DNA of 64,000 nt, taken from an uncultured Paracoccaceae bacterium. GTDB taxonomy: Bacteria > Pseudomonadota > Alphaproteobacteria > Rhodobacterales > Rhodobacteraceae. Positions within the stretch are counted from its first letter, which is position 1, and each line of letters begins with the position of its first letter. Under the pieces are notes generated by a model. It did not search any database. It was not told where the DNA came from and saw nothing but the letters and a program-made list of their open reading frames with translations. Positions 37,222 to 45,254 of the stretch are shown one piece after another. Position numbers and translations under genes: made by a program. Where the stretch lies: assembly GCA_947498415.1 (NCBI GenBank), contig CANMKB010000002.1, positions 671,274 through 735,273 of the forward strand, written 5' to 3'.

Positions 37222-37929
37222 ATGAGCAGCACAGCAAAAATTGACGATCCATTGCGAGAAAAGATCATTTCAGCTCCCGAAGCGATTCTGGATGACCCCG
37301 AAGTGATGAATGCCCTGATCGCCGCAAACGAGCGGGCGATGGGGGGAAACATTGTCGACCTGCGTGGCATCGCCATGGAACGGCTCGAAGCACGGCTCGA
37401 CCGCCTCGAAGACACCCACCGCAGCGTCATCGCCGCCGCCTATGAAAACTTGGCGGGCACCAATCAGGTGCATCGCGCGATTTTGCGCATGATGGACCCA
37501 TTGGAGTTTGAATCCTTTGTCCGCGACCTAGATGGCGAGGTCGCCGATATCCTGCGCGTTGATTCTGTACGCCTCGTATTGGAAACCGAACAAGACGGCC
37601 CAACCGAAAGTATGAAAAAGCTCGACGGCATTCTAACCATCGCGGCCCCAGGCTTTATTGATCGCTATCTTACAGGTGGCCGCAATGTACCCGCGCGACA
37701 GGTGACTTTGCGTCAGATCGAAGAAGGCGCTGCGCACATCTATGGCGACAAATCTGAATTTGTCCGCTCCGAGGCCTGCCTTCGGCTTGACCTTGGCAAG
37801 GGTCGACTGCCCGGTCTTTTGGTGATGGGCGCAGAAGACCCACATCATTTCACCCCACAACAGGGCGCTGATCTTTTGGCCTTTTTTGCGGGTGTCTTTG
37901 AACGCGCCATGCGGCGCTGGCTTTCTTGA
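37222..37929 (+). CDS. DUF484 family protein (GAF-like)
   Basis: 235 residues of the DUF484 family, which often precedes xerC in proteobacteria. The N-terminal segment DDPLREKIISAPEAILDDPEVMNALIAANERAMGGNIVDLRGIAMERLEARLDRLEDTHR is helical with a coiled-coil stretch; the C-terminal part resembles a GAF domain (LRLDLGKGRLPGLLVMGAEDPHHFTPQQGADLLAFFAGVFERAM). Molecular role unknown. Its stop overlaps the xerC start, indicating coupling. Confidence 0.88.
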   Translation: MSSTAKIDDPLREKIISAPEAILDDPEVMNALIAANERAMGGNIVDLRGIAMERLEARLDRLEDTHRSVIAAAYENLAGTNQVHRAILRMMDPLEFESFVRDLDGEVADILRVDSVRLVLETEQDGPTESMKKLDGILTIAAPGFIDRYLTGGRNVPARQVTLRQIEEGAAHIYGDKSEFVRSEACLRLDLGKGRLPGLLVMGAEDPHHFTPQQGADLLAFFAGVFERAMRRWLS

Positions 37930-38840
37930 TCTCGGCAGCGGCTGTAGCCGCACGAGACGCCTGGCTGGAAAGCGAAAAGGCCCTCAAGAACGCCTCTGAA
38001 AATACGCTGACCGCCTATTTCGGAGATGTCACAGACTTTCTGGCCTTTATGACCCTCCACAAAGGAGAGCAACAAGGCCTCGCGCCCCTCTCCAAACTCA
38101 AAGTCATAGACATGCGGGCTTGGATGGCGCAAGAGCGTAGCAAAGACGTGGGTGCCCGTTCCCTCGCGCGAAAACTCTCGGCGGTAAAAGGCTTCTTTCG
38201 CTGGCTTTCGGAACGAGAGGGTTTTGACGCCACCGCAGTTCTGTCCACGCGATCACCGAAATTCCAAAAGAAACTGCCCCGGCCTTTGGCCGAAGACGCA
38301 GCTCGGGCGGTGATTGAAACAGCGGAGTTACAATCCACCAAGGGCTGGGTCGGGGCGCGGGACACTGCGGTCATCACATTGCTTTATGGCTGCGGCCTGC
38401 GGATTTCAGAGGCGCTTGCGCTAAATGCCGAAGACGCGCCCTTACCGGAAGTGATGCGTATCATTGGTAAGGGGGGCAAAGAACGGATTGTACCAGTTAT
38501 TCCCGCGGCACGCTCTGCTGTTGAGGTCTACATCCAACAAGCCCCCTTTCCCATCGAAGGCGACATGCCCTTGTTTCGTGGCGTGCGCGGCGGGCGTCTG
38601 AATGCCCGCCAAATTCAAGGTGTGATGCAGCAAATTCGTATGCAGCTGGGTTTACCCGCAACAGCTACGCCGCATGCCATGCGCCACAGCTTTGCAACCC
38701 ATCTGCTCGAAGCAGGCGGAGACCTACGCGCAATTCAAGAATTGTTAGGCCACGCCTCTTTGTCGACGACCCAATCTTACACCGCGGTCGACACGGCGCG
38801 ACTGATGGAAGTTTACAATAACACCCACCCCAAAGCGTAG
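37926..38840 (+). CDS. xerC: Tyrosine recombinase XerC
   Basis: Resolves chromosome dimers at dif with XerD and FtsK. 304 residues, TTG start overlapping the DUF484 stop (TTGA). N-terminal SAM-like core-binding domain (ALKNASENTLTAYFGDVTDFLAFM), then the catalytic domain with Arg in YGCGLRISEALAL, Lys in IIGKGGKERIVP, HAMRHSFATHLLEAG, LLGHASLSTTQSYTAV with the nucleophile Tyr. No mobile-element features nearby, so it is the housekeeping recombinase. Confidence 0.93.
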   Translation: MISAAAVAARDAWLESEKALKNASENTLTAYFGDVTDFLAFMTLHKGEQQGLAPLSKLKVIDMRAWMAQERSKDVGARSLARKLSAVKGFFRWLSEREGFDATAVLSTRSPKFQKKLPRPLAEDAARAVIETAELQSTKGWVGARDTAVITLLYGCGLRISEALALNAEDAPLPEVMRIIGKGGKERIVPVIPAARSAVEVYIQQAPFPIEGDMPLFRGVRGGRLNARQIQGVMQQIRMQLGLPATATPHAMRHSFATHLLEAGGDLRAIQELLGHASLSTTQSYTAVDTARLMEVYNNTHPKA

Positions 38841-38846
38841 CAGAAC

Positions 38847-38863
38847 TGCCTAAATATTAGGCA
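38847..38863. promoter_or_regulatory. Perfect 7-3-7 inverted repeat upstream of nasT
   Basis: TGCCTAA-ATA-TTAGGCA is perfectly symmetric and lies between xerC and nasT, 125 bases before the nasT start. A closely matching copy occurs at 40740-40756 before the nrtA leader. The repetition at the two promoter regions of the nitrate cluster argues for a regulator site rather than a terminator; there is no T tract. Confidence 0.6.
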
Positions 38864-38988
38864 CGCCACCTCAATATGACCAACAAACACGCAAGCCCTG
38901 CATTCAGCGGCCCTGAAACTGCGCCCGCTCTCGTTTCTACGCCGCAGCCTCCTATGGTCGGGCCGTTCCACTAGCCAATGAGAGAGCC

Positions 38989-39573
38989 GTGGCCGAAGAT
39001 CTGACCATCGTCATCGTCGAACAAGACAAAGAGCGGGCGCATGCCATCGTGGATAGCCTGCGAAGCTCTGGAAACATGAACATTCACATCCTGTCTGGGC
39101 AAAGTCGCCTTGCCCGTTCTGTGGCAGAGCTAAACCCCGATGTGGTGCTCATTGATGTCGCAAACCCATCGCGCGATACGATTGAGCAACTGGCGCTAGC
39201 CTCTGGCCCGTTGGATCGCCCCGTCGCTTTGTTTGTGGATCGCAGTGACGGCCAAATGACTCAGGCCGCCATCGAAGCTGGCATGTCAGCCTATGTTGTC
39301 GACGGTCTGCAAAGTGATCGCATTAAACCCATTATGGACGCGGCAATTGCGCGATTTCACATGGTGCGCCGTATGCGCACCGAGTTGGAAACCACCAAAC
39401 GTGCACTCGAAGAGCGCAAGATCATTGATCGCGCTAAGGGGCTTTTGATGAAGCTCAGAGGCCTGTCAGAAGAAGAGGCCTATGCGCTGTTGCGCAAAAC
39501 AGCAATGGATCAGGGAAAACGTGTTCCAGATGTGGCTTCGGCCCTGGTGACTGCATCGGAACTTCTGTCATGA
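38989..39573 (+). CDS. nasT: ANTAR response regulator NasT
   Basis: RNA-binding antiterminator for the nitrate assimilation genes. 194 residues from a GTG start: a receiver-like domain (LTIVIVEQDKERAHAIVDSLR, Asp56 at the phospho-acceptor position in VVLIDVANP) and a C-terminal ANTAR domain (ALEERKIIDRAKGLLMKLRGLSEEEAYALLRKTAMDQGKRVPDVASAL). In the NasST system it is held inactive by NasS and released by nitrate or nitrite, then binds paired stem-loops with six-base loops in the leader. Coupled to nasS by an ATGA overlap. The likely target leader is at 40843-40971. Confidence 0.93.
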   Translation: MAEDLTIVIVEQDKERAHAIVDSLRSSGNMNIHILSGQSRLARSVAELNPDVVLIDVANPSRDTIEQLALASGPLDRPVALFVDRSDGQMTQAAIEAGMSAYVVDGLQSDRIKPIMDAAIARFHMVRRMRTELETTKRALEERKIIDRAKGLLMKLRGLSEEEAYALLRKTAMDQGKRVPDVASALVTASELLS

Positions 39574-40742
39574 AACGCATTCCAATTGACGCAGGTTTTA
39601 TCCCTCTTGTTGATGCGGCCCCGCTTATTGTCGCTTATGAAATGGGCTTTGCAGGCGAAGAAGGCATTGATCTAAGGCTCCGGAAAGCTCCTAGCTGGTC
39701 AACTTTGCGAGACATGCTGGTGTTTGGCCAAATTCAGGCGGCACATATGTTATCCCCCCTGCCGGTTGCATCTGCACTCGGCTTGCTGCGCGGCTTGCCT
39801 CGGCTCAATGCTCTGATGGTCACATCGCTCAATGGTACCGTGATCGGACTGTCGTCTGATGTGGCAGAGACGCTGAAACAAGCAGGCTTTGGCTTTGATT
39901 TCACCGATGCTGTTGCCGCAGGCGAAGCGATCAAGTCTCTTCCCCGCCCTTTGCGTATTGGCGTACCCTTTTTGATGTCGATGCACACCGAATTGGTGAC
40001 CCTTTGGTTGGCATCGCTGGGCATGACTGAGACCACAGATTATAGCATCCACGCAATCCCGCCCCAAATTATGGCGCAGGCGGTCGGCAATGATGAGCTT
40101 GATCTCTTTTGTGTTGGCGAGCCTTGGGGCTCTGTCGTGGTTGATAACGCCCAAGGTGCTTTGCTTTTGCCCGGTTCCGCAATTTGGTCAGCAGCGCCCG
40201 AAAAGGTTTTGGCCACAAGCCAAGATTGGGCAGATGAAAACCCAGAAACCACCAATCGCTTGATGCGAGCGGTCTGGCGGGCCAGCAAATGGCTCAGTAA
40301 ACCAGACAGCGCGACAATGACCGCAGAGATCTTGCGGCAATCTCAATATTTGAATGTCAGCGCAGAAATATTGGATCGCAGCCTAAAGGGCCGCCTTACC
40401 ATCAACGCGCAGGGAGATACGCGCACGGTGCCAAACTTCATCGAATTCCATAACGACGCGGCCACCTTTCCCTGGAAATCGCAGGCCGCATGGATCGGGG
40501 AGCGCCTTGCAGAACGCTATCATGTAGATGGGAATGGCGCACCAGGCACGCAAACAGTCTTTCGCAGCGATCTATATCGTCAGGCCCTTGGCCCAATCGG
40601 GGCAAATTTGCCGGCTGCATCCCTCAAAGTTGAAGGTGCGCTGAACGCCCCTAGCGAAGTGGAGGCAATCGACGGCAGCATGATTCTTGGGGCAAACCAC
40701 TTCTTTGACGGTTCAATTTACGACCCAGATCAGGAAAAATGA
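39570..40742 (+). CDS. nasS: Nitrate sensor protein NasS (NrtA/CmpA-like, cytoplasmic)
   Basis: 390 residues related to the periplasmic nitrate-binding NrtA, but with no signal peptide (it begins MKRIPIDAGFIPLVDAAPLIVAYEMGFAGEEGIDL). Family blocks include IQAAHMLSPLPVASALGL, GVPFLMSMHTELVTLWLASLGM, IPPQIMAQAVGNDELDLFCVGEPWGS and FHNDAATFPWKSQAAWI. In known systems cytoplasmic NasS binds nitrate or nitrite and sequesters NasT in their absence. A role as transporter component is contradicted by the missing signal sequence and by the separate nrtA downstream. Confidence 0.92.
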   Translation: MKRIPIDAGFIPLVDAAPLIVAYEMGFAGEEGIDLRLRKAPSWSTLRDMLVFGQIQAAHMLSPLPVASALGLLRGLPRLNALMVTSLNGTVIGLSSDVAETLKQAGFGFDFTDAVAAGEAIKSLPRPLRIGVPFLMSMHTELVTLWLASLGMTETTDYSIHAIPPQIMAQAVGNDELDLFCVGEPWGSVVVDNAQGALLLPGSAIWSAAPEKVLATSQDWADENPETTNRLMRAVWRASKWLSKPDSATMTAEILRQSQYLNVSAEILDRSLKGRLTINAQGDTRTVPNFIEFHNDAATFPWKSQAAWIGERLAERYHVDGNGAPGTQTVFRSDLYRQALGPIGANLPAASLKVEGALNAPSEVEAIDGSMILGANHFFDGSIYDPDQEK

Positions 40743-40756
40743 CTAATTTTTAGGCA
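40740..40756. promoter_or_regulatory. Second 7-3-7 inverted repeat, upstream of the nrtA leader
   Basis: TGACTAA-TTT-TTAGGCA matches the perfect repeat at 38847-38863 in 13 of 14 arm bases; the single change (A for C) breaks one symmetric pair. It starts on the nasS stop codon, about 87 bases before the first leader hairpin, so it may sit at the nrtA promoter. Confidence 0.55.
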
Positions 40757-40842
40757 ACCATCCTGACACAAACGCTGCAACGCAGAAAATTCACAGTAAA
40801 CCTCTCGAAAGCCCCGTCTGAAAATCACATACTGACTTCAAC

Positions 40843-40914
40843 AGCACGGCAAAGACGTCGCGCTATAGGTTCCGCCCCCAAAAGATCGGGGGCACCACTG
40901 AGCAAAGCCGCTCG
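40843..40914 (+). ncRNA. NasT-type ANTAR leader: three stem-loops with A1/G4 hexaloops
   Basis: Hairpin 1 (40843-40864): AGCACGGC/GTCGCGCT, loop AAAGAC, one A-C mismatch and one G-U pair. Hairpin 2 (40874-40893): GCCCCC/GGGGGC, loop AAAGAT inside an A-C closing pair. Hairpin 3 (40899-40914): TGAGC/GCTCG, loop AAAGCC. ANTAR antiterminators recognise two neighbouring hairpins whose six-base loops have A at position 1 and G at position 4; all three loops satisfy this. Hairpin 3 shares bases 40905-40911 with the terminator stem, so the two structures exclude each other. This explains nitrate control of nrtA-nrtB-nrtC-nirB-nirD-nasA-cysG by NasT. Confidence 0.85.
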
Positions 40915-40971
40915 ACACTCTGGTCCCTCCTCCTCCTCCCTGGGCCGGAACTGTCGGCGGCTTCTTTTTTT
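40905..40971 (+). terminator. Conditional intrinsic terminator of the nas leader
   Basis: AAGCCGC (40905-40911) pairs with GCGGCTT (40957-40963), followed by C and seven T (40965-40971). The large loop is pyrimidine-rich in its middle part. It ends 49 bases before nrtA. Because its 5' arm overlaps the loop and 3' arm of leader hairpin 3, NasT binding would prevent it forming. A smaller GCCG/CGGC stem (40944-40958) just before the T run is an alternative. Confidence 0.78.
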
Positions 40972-41020
40972 GTCCAATCGGGTTGGGATCCAGGCGGACA
41001 TAGACAACGAGGACTGAACG

Positions 41021-42385
41021 ATGAAACGCATTGCTTCCATTCTTGCAGCGACAACCATGCTGGCATCCCCGGCATTGGCTGAGCTTGAGCTGGAAAAAGA
41101 CGAACTGACTTTTGGCTTTATCAAACTGACAGATATGGCCCCGCTCGCAGTTGCCTATGAACAGGGTTACTTTGATGACGAAGGCCTGTTTGTAACGCTT
41201 GAGGCGCAGGCCAACTGGAAGGTTCTGCTGGACGGTGTGATTGACGGCCAATTGGACGGCGCACACATGCTGGCAGGCCAACCTTTGGCGGCAACCATCG
41301 GTTACGGCACCGAAGCCCACATCATCACCCCATTCTCTATGGATTTGAACGGCAACGGCATCACCGTTTCCAACGAAATCTGGGCCGAGATGGAACAATA
41401 TGTACCAAAGATGGAAGACGGCCGCCCACAGCACCCTATTTCTGCAAGCGCTTTGAAGCCGGTTGTCGAGAAATACGCAGCGGACGGCAAGCCATTCAAC
41501 ATGGGCATGGTTTTCCCGGTTTCCACTCACAACTATGAGCTTCGCTATTGGCTGGCAGCGGGCGGACTAGAGCCAGGTTTCTATTCTCCTGAAAACATCT
41601 CAGGCCAAATCGGTGCAGATGTTCTGCTGTCTGTGACACCTCCTCCACAGATGCCAGCAACAATGGAAGCCGGCACAATCTATGGCTACAGCGTGGGCGA
41701 GCCTTGGAACCAACAGGCTGTTTTCAAAGGCATCGGTGTTCCTGTCATCACGGATTATGAACTTTGGAAAAACAACCCAGAGAAAGTATTCGGGATCAAT
41801 GCGGACTTCGCAGAAGAAAACCCGAACACAACCATCGCCGTTGTCAAAGCTTTGATCCGCGCCGCAATGTGGCTCGATGAAAACGATAATGCCAACCGTG
41901 AAGAAGCCGTTAAGATTTTGTCTCAGCCTGAGTATGTGGGCGCAGATTATGACGTGATCGCGAACTCTATGACGGGCACCTTTGAATATGAAAAAGGTGA
42001 TAAACGTGAAGTTCCAGACTTCAACGTATTCTTCCGCTACAACGCGACCTACCCGTTCTACTCAGACGCTGTTTGGTATCTGACGCAGATGCGCCGTTGG
42101 GGGCAGATCGCAGATGCGAAGCCTGACAGCTGGTATGACGAAGTTGCGAAATCCGTCTACAAGCCAGAAATCTACCTGAAAGCAGCCCGCATGCTGGTGG
42201 ACGAAGGTCTGGCGAACGAAGCGGACTTCCCATGGGAAAGTGATGGCTACAAAGCGGCCACGCCTGCCGAAGATATCATCGATGGCATCCCATACGACGG
42301 CCGTACACCAAACGCCTATCTGGAAAGCCTGCCAATCGGCCTAAAGGGCGACCAGAAAGTCGTGGGCGCCGAAGTTCAAGGCTAA
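41021..42385 (+). CDS. nrtA: Nitrate ABC transporter, substrate-binding protein (NrtA)
   Basis: Captures nitrate (and probably nitrite) in the periplasm. 454 residues: signal peptide [20 protein letters not shown], then a bilobed binding domain of the NrtA/CmpA type ([90 protein letters not shown]). GAGGA precedes the ATG. First structural gene after the antitermination leader. Confidence 0.94.
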   Translation: MKRIASILAATTMLASPALAELELEKDELTFGFIKLTDMAPLAVAYEQGYFDDEGLFVTLEAQANWKVLLDGVIDGQLDGAHMLAGQPLAATIGYGTEAHIITPFSMDLNGNGITVSNEIWAEMEQYVPKMEDGRPQHPISASALKPVVEKYAADGKPFNMGMVFPVSTHNYELRYWLAAGGLEPGFYSPENISGQIGADVLLSVTPPPQMPATMEAGTIYGYSVGEPWNQQAVFKGIGVPVITDYELWKNNPEKVFGINADFAEENPNTTIAVVKALIRAAMWLDENDNANREEAVKILSQPEYVGADYDVIANSMTGTFEYEKGDKREVPDFNVFFRYNATYPFYSDAVWYLTQMRRWGQIADAKPDSWYDEVAKSVYKPEIYLKAARMLVDEGLANEADFPWESDGYKAATPAEDIIDGIPYDGRTPNAYLESLPIGLKGDQKVVGAEVQG

Positions 42386-42469
42386 CCCCTCAAAACACAT
42401 CCATCCCTGCAGGTGCTCATCGGCATCTGCGGGGACTGATGCGATAAGCTGCTAAGAAAGACCAGACCA

Positions 42470-43552
42470 ATGACCGCAATCGACCCCCAAGCCGTGGCAG
42501 ATGCCGACCGCGAGGCACGTCGCGCTAAACTCTTCACCCGGATCAACAAGGCCGATGCCTGGTTTCAGGTTCTGGGTCTCTCTTGGGTGACACCCATTCT
42601 AAAGGCCGCCGCAGGTGACAATCCAAAAGCGCAAGGCAAAGAAATTTGGCGCCTGTTGGGTGTGCCTTTGCTGGCGATTGCAGCCTTCCTGCTGCTCTGG
42701 GGCACTTTAGCTCCGAAAGTACAAACCTCACTTGGTGCGATCCCAGGCCCGGCCCAAGTTTGGACCGAAGCGGTGAACCTGCATGAAGATGCCAAGGTGA
42801 AAGCCGCCAAAGAACAGAAATTCCTGGATCGCGTCGAAGCCCGGAACCAGAAGTTCATCGAAAACGGTCAACCAGAAAAGGTGAAAAACATCGCCTATAC
42901 GGGTTCGCCAAGCTATTACGCACAAATCTGGACGTCGATCAAAACGGTATTCTTCGGCTTTTTGATTGCGACGGTTGTCGCTGTGCCAGTGGGCATTCTG
43001 GCGGGCCTTAGCCCGATGGCCAACTCAGCCGTGAACCCGATCATTCAAATCTTTAAGCCTGTTTCTCCGCTGGCGTGGTTGCCCATCGTTACGATGATTG
43101 TATCTGCGACCTACACGATTGATGATGGTTGGTTTTCCAAGGCATTCCTGACCTCTGCGATCACAGTGACCCTGTGCTCTTTGTGGCCAACGCTGATCAA
43201 CACCGCGCTGGGTGTGGCATCGATCGATAAAGACTTGGTGTCTGTTTCAAAAGTTCTGAAAATGAACACATGGACTAAGATCACCAAGTTGGTTCTGCCT
43301 TCTGCCCTGCCCCTGATCTTTACAGGTCTGCGCTTGTCGCTTGGTGTGGGTTGGATGGTTCTGATTGCAGCCGAAATGCTGGCGCAGAACCCTGGTCTTG
43401 GAAAATTCGTTTGGGACGAATTCCAGAACGGCTCTTCTAGCTCCCTGGCAAAGATCATGGTGGCCGTGTTCACCATCGGGATCATTGGCTTCATGCTCGA
43501 CCGAGTGATGTATGCCATCCAATCGCTCTTCACCTTTAGCTCGAACCGGTGA
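42470..43552 (+). CDS. nrtB: Nitrate ABC transporter, permease (NrtB)
   Basis: 360 residues, membrane subunit of the nitrate importer. An N-terminal hydrophobic segment (VPLLAIAAFLLLWGTLAP) is followed by a polar stretch (about residues 85-145), longer than in many permeases, then five or so helices with the ABC permease coupling loop AAEMLAQNPGLGKFVWDEF. 84 bases after nrtA; the stop is next to the ATPase gene start. Confidence 0.93.
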   Translation: MTAIDPQAVADADREARRAKLFTRINKADAWFQVLGLSWVTPILKAAAGDNPKAQGKEIWRLLGVPLLAIAAFLLLWGTLAPKVQTSLGAIPGPAQVWTEAVNLHEDAKVKAAKEQKFLDRVEARNQKFIENGQPEKVKNIAYTGSPSYYAQIWTSIKTVFFGFLIATVVAVPVGILAGLSPMANSAVNPIIQIFKPVSPLAWLPIVTMIVSATYTIDDGWFSKAFLTSAITVTLCSLWPTLINTALGVASIDKDLVSVSKVLKMNTWTKITKLVLPSALPLIFTGLRLSLGVGWMVLIAAEMLAQNPGLGKFVWDEFQNGSSSSLAKIMVAVFTIGIIGFMLDRVMYAIQSLFTFSSNR

Positions 43553-43557
43553 TCGAT

Positions 43558-45249
43558 ATGAGCATTCTTAAGTTTGAAAACGTCAGTAAAAGCTTCGGTG
43601 AGGGCACTGCCCGCACCGACGTTCTGAAAAACATCGATCTGGAAGTTCAAGAAGGCGAGTTTCTGGTTCTGCTCGGTTTCTCTGGAACTGGAAAGACCAC
43701 ATTGATTAACCTGATGGCTGGGCTTGAAAGCCCATCCAAAGGCAGGCTCACTTTCAAAGACAAAGAGATTAACGGCCCAGGCCCTGAGCGTGGTGTGATC
43801 TTTCAAAGCTACTCTTTGATGCCGTGGTTGACCGTTCTTGGCAATGTTATGCTCGCGCTGGAATCTGTCTTTCCAAAGATGCCGAAGGCGGAAAAACTGG
43901 AAAAAGCCAACCACTACATCAAGATGGTGGGCCTCAGCCACGCAACCTCGCGTCGCCCGGCTGAATTGTCTGGCGGTATGCGTCAACGTGTGAATGTTGC
44001 CCGCGCTCTTGCAATGAACCCAGAGGTTCTGCTGTTAGACGAGCCGCTCTCAGCACTTGATGCCCTCACCCGCGCCAATCTGGCCGATGAGATCGAAGCG
44101 ATCTGGCAGGCTGATAAAAAGACCTGTGTTCTGATTACCAATGATGTGGACGAAGCGATCATCTTGGCTGACCGCATCATCGCATTGAACCCAGACGGGA
44201 CATTGGGGGATGAATTCAAAGTCGACATCCCGCGCCCCCGCGATCGCATGGAAATGAACCACCACGAAGGGTTCAAGAAGCTGCGTCTAGACGTCACCAA
44301 CTACCTGATGGACGTTGGGATCGAAGCAAAGGTCGAAGGCAGCCGCATGTTGCCAGATGTGACCCCGATCCACGGTCAACCCAAAGCTGTAACCGAGGCC
44401 CAAAAGGGCATGATCGACAAAAACTTCCTCGATTTCTCTCAGCTGCATAAAGTGTATCCGACCCCAAAAGGTCCGCTGACAGTCGTCGAAGACTTTAACC
44501 TGAAGCTGAACCGAGGTGAGTTCATCTCGCTGATTGGTCACTCTGGCTGTGGGAAATCCACTGTTCTGACCATGGCAGCGGGCCTAAATGACATCTCTAA
44601 GGGCGCGATCCGCTTGGATGGCCGCCACGTGGAAGGCGCTGACCCAGAACGGGCCGTGGTCTTTCAATCGCCTAACCTGTTCCCTTGGCTGACGGCGCGT
44701 GAAAACTGCGCAATTGGTGTGGACAAGGTTTATCCAAAGGCATCACAGGCCGAACGACAAGATGTGGTGGAATACTATCTTGAACGGGTTGGTCTGTCAG
44801 ACGCTATGGACCGCCCTGCCCATTCCATGTCCAACGGGATGAAGCAACGTGTGGGCATCGCCCGCGCCTTTGCCCTGTCTCCAAAGCTGCTGTTGCTTGA
44901 TGAACCCTTTGGCATGCTCGACAGTCTCACACGCTGGGAACTGCAAGAGGTTCTGATGGAAGTCTGGGACCGCACCAAGGTGACAGCGATCTGTGTGACC
45001 CACGATGTGGACGAAGCCATCTTGCTGGCGGATCGTGTGGTCATGATGACCAATGGCCCACAGGCCACCATCGGCAAAATCGTTGACGTTGACCTGCCGC
45101 GACCGCGCACCAGGAAAGCGCTGCTAGAGCACCCTGATTACTACAAATTCCGCCAAGAAGTTCTTGATTTCCTTGAAGAATACGAACACGGCGCGAAACC
45201 AAAACCGAAGGCCGCTGCCTCGGACAAATCCAAGATTGCGGCGGAGTAA
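43558..45249 (+). CDS. nrtC: Nitrate ABC transporter, double ATP-binding protein (NrtC/NrtD fusion type)
   Basis: 563 residues containing two ABC ATPase domains in tandem, replacing separate NrtC and NrtD chains. Domain 1 (to about residue 250): Walker A GFSGTGKTTL, signature LSGGMRQRV, Walker B VLLLDEPLSALDA. Domain 2 (from about 290): Walker A GHSGCGKSTV, signature MSNGMKQRV (departing from LSGGQ), Walker B LLLLDEPFGMLDS. There is no fused solute-binding domain as in cyanobacterial NrtC. The ATG at 43558 is preferred because GGTGA precedes it; a GTG at 43549 overlapping the nrtB stop is the alternative. Confidence 0.92.
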   Translation: MSILKFENVSKSFGEGTARTDVLKNIDLEVQEGEFLVLLGFSGTGKTTLINLMAGLESPSKGRLTFKDKEINGPGPERGVIFQSYSLMPWLTVLGNVMLALESVFPKMPKAEKLEKANHYIKMVGLSHATSRRPAELSGGMRQRVNVARALAMNPEVLLLDEPLSALDALTRANLADEIEAIWQADKKTCVLITNDVDEAIILADRIIALNPDGTLGDEFKVDIPRPRDRMEMNHHEGFKKLRLDVTNYLMDVGIEAKVEGSRMLPDVTPIHGQPKAVTEAQKGMIDKNFLDFSQLHKVYPTPKGPLTVVEDFNLKLNRGEFISLIGHSGCGKSTVLTMAAGLNDISKGAIRLDGRHVEGADPERAVVFQSPNLFPWLTARENCAIGVDKVYPKASQAERQDVVEYYLERVGLSDAMDRPAHSMSNGMKQRVGIARAFALSPKLLLLDEPFGMLDSLTRWELQEVLMEVWDRTKVTAICVTHDVDEAILLADRVVMMTNGPQATIGKIVDVDLPRPRTRKALLEHPDYYKFRQEVLDFLEEYEHGAKPKPKAAASDKSKIAAE

Positions 45250-45254
45250 AACAC

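Noticed and set aside
37926..38840. Tyrosine recombinase as a sign of a mobile element
   Set aside because: Sequence and the DUF484 neighbour identify housekeeping XerC; no attachment repeats or cargo genes nearby.
43111..43986. 291-codon minus-strand frame opposite nrtB/nrtC
   Set aside because: Spans a gene junction on the other strand, has no domain and no initiation signals.
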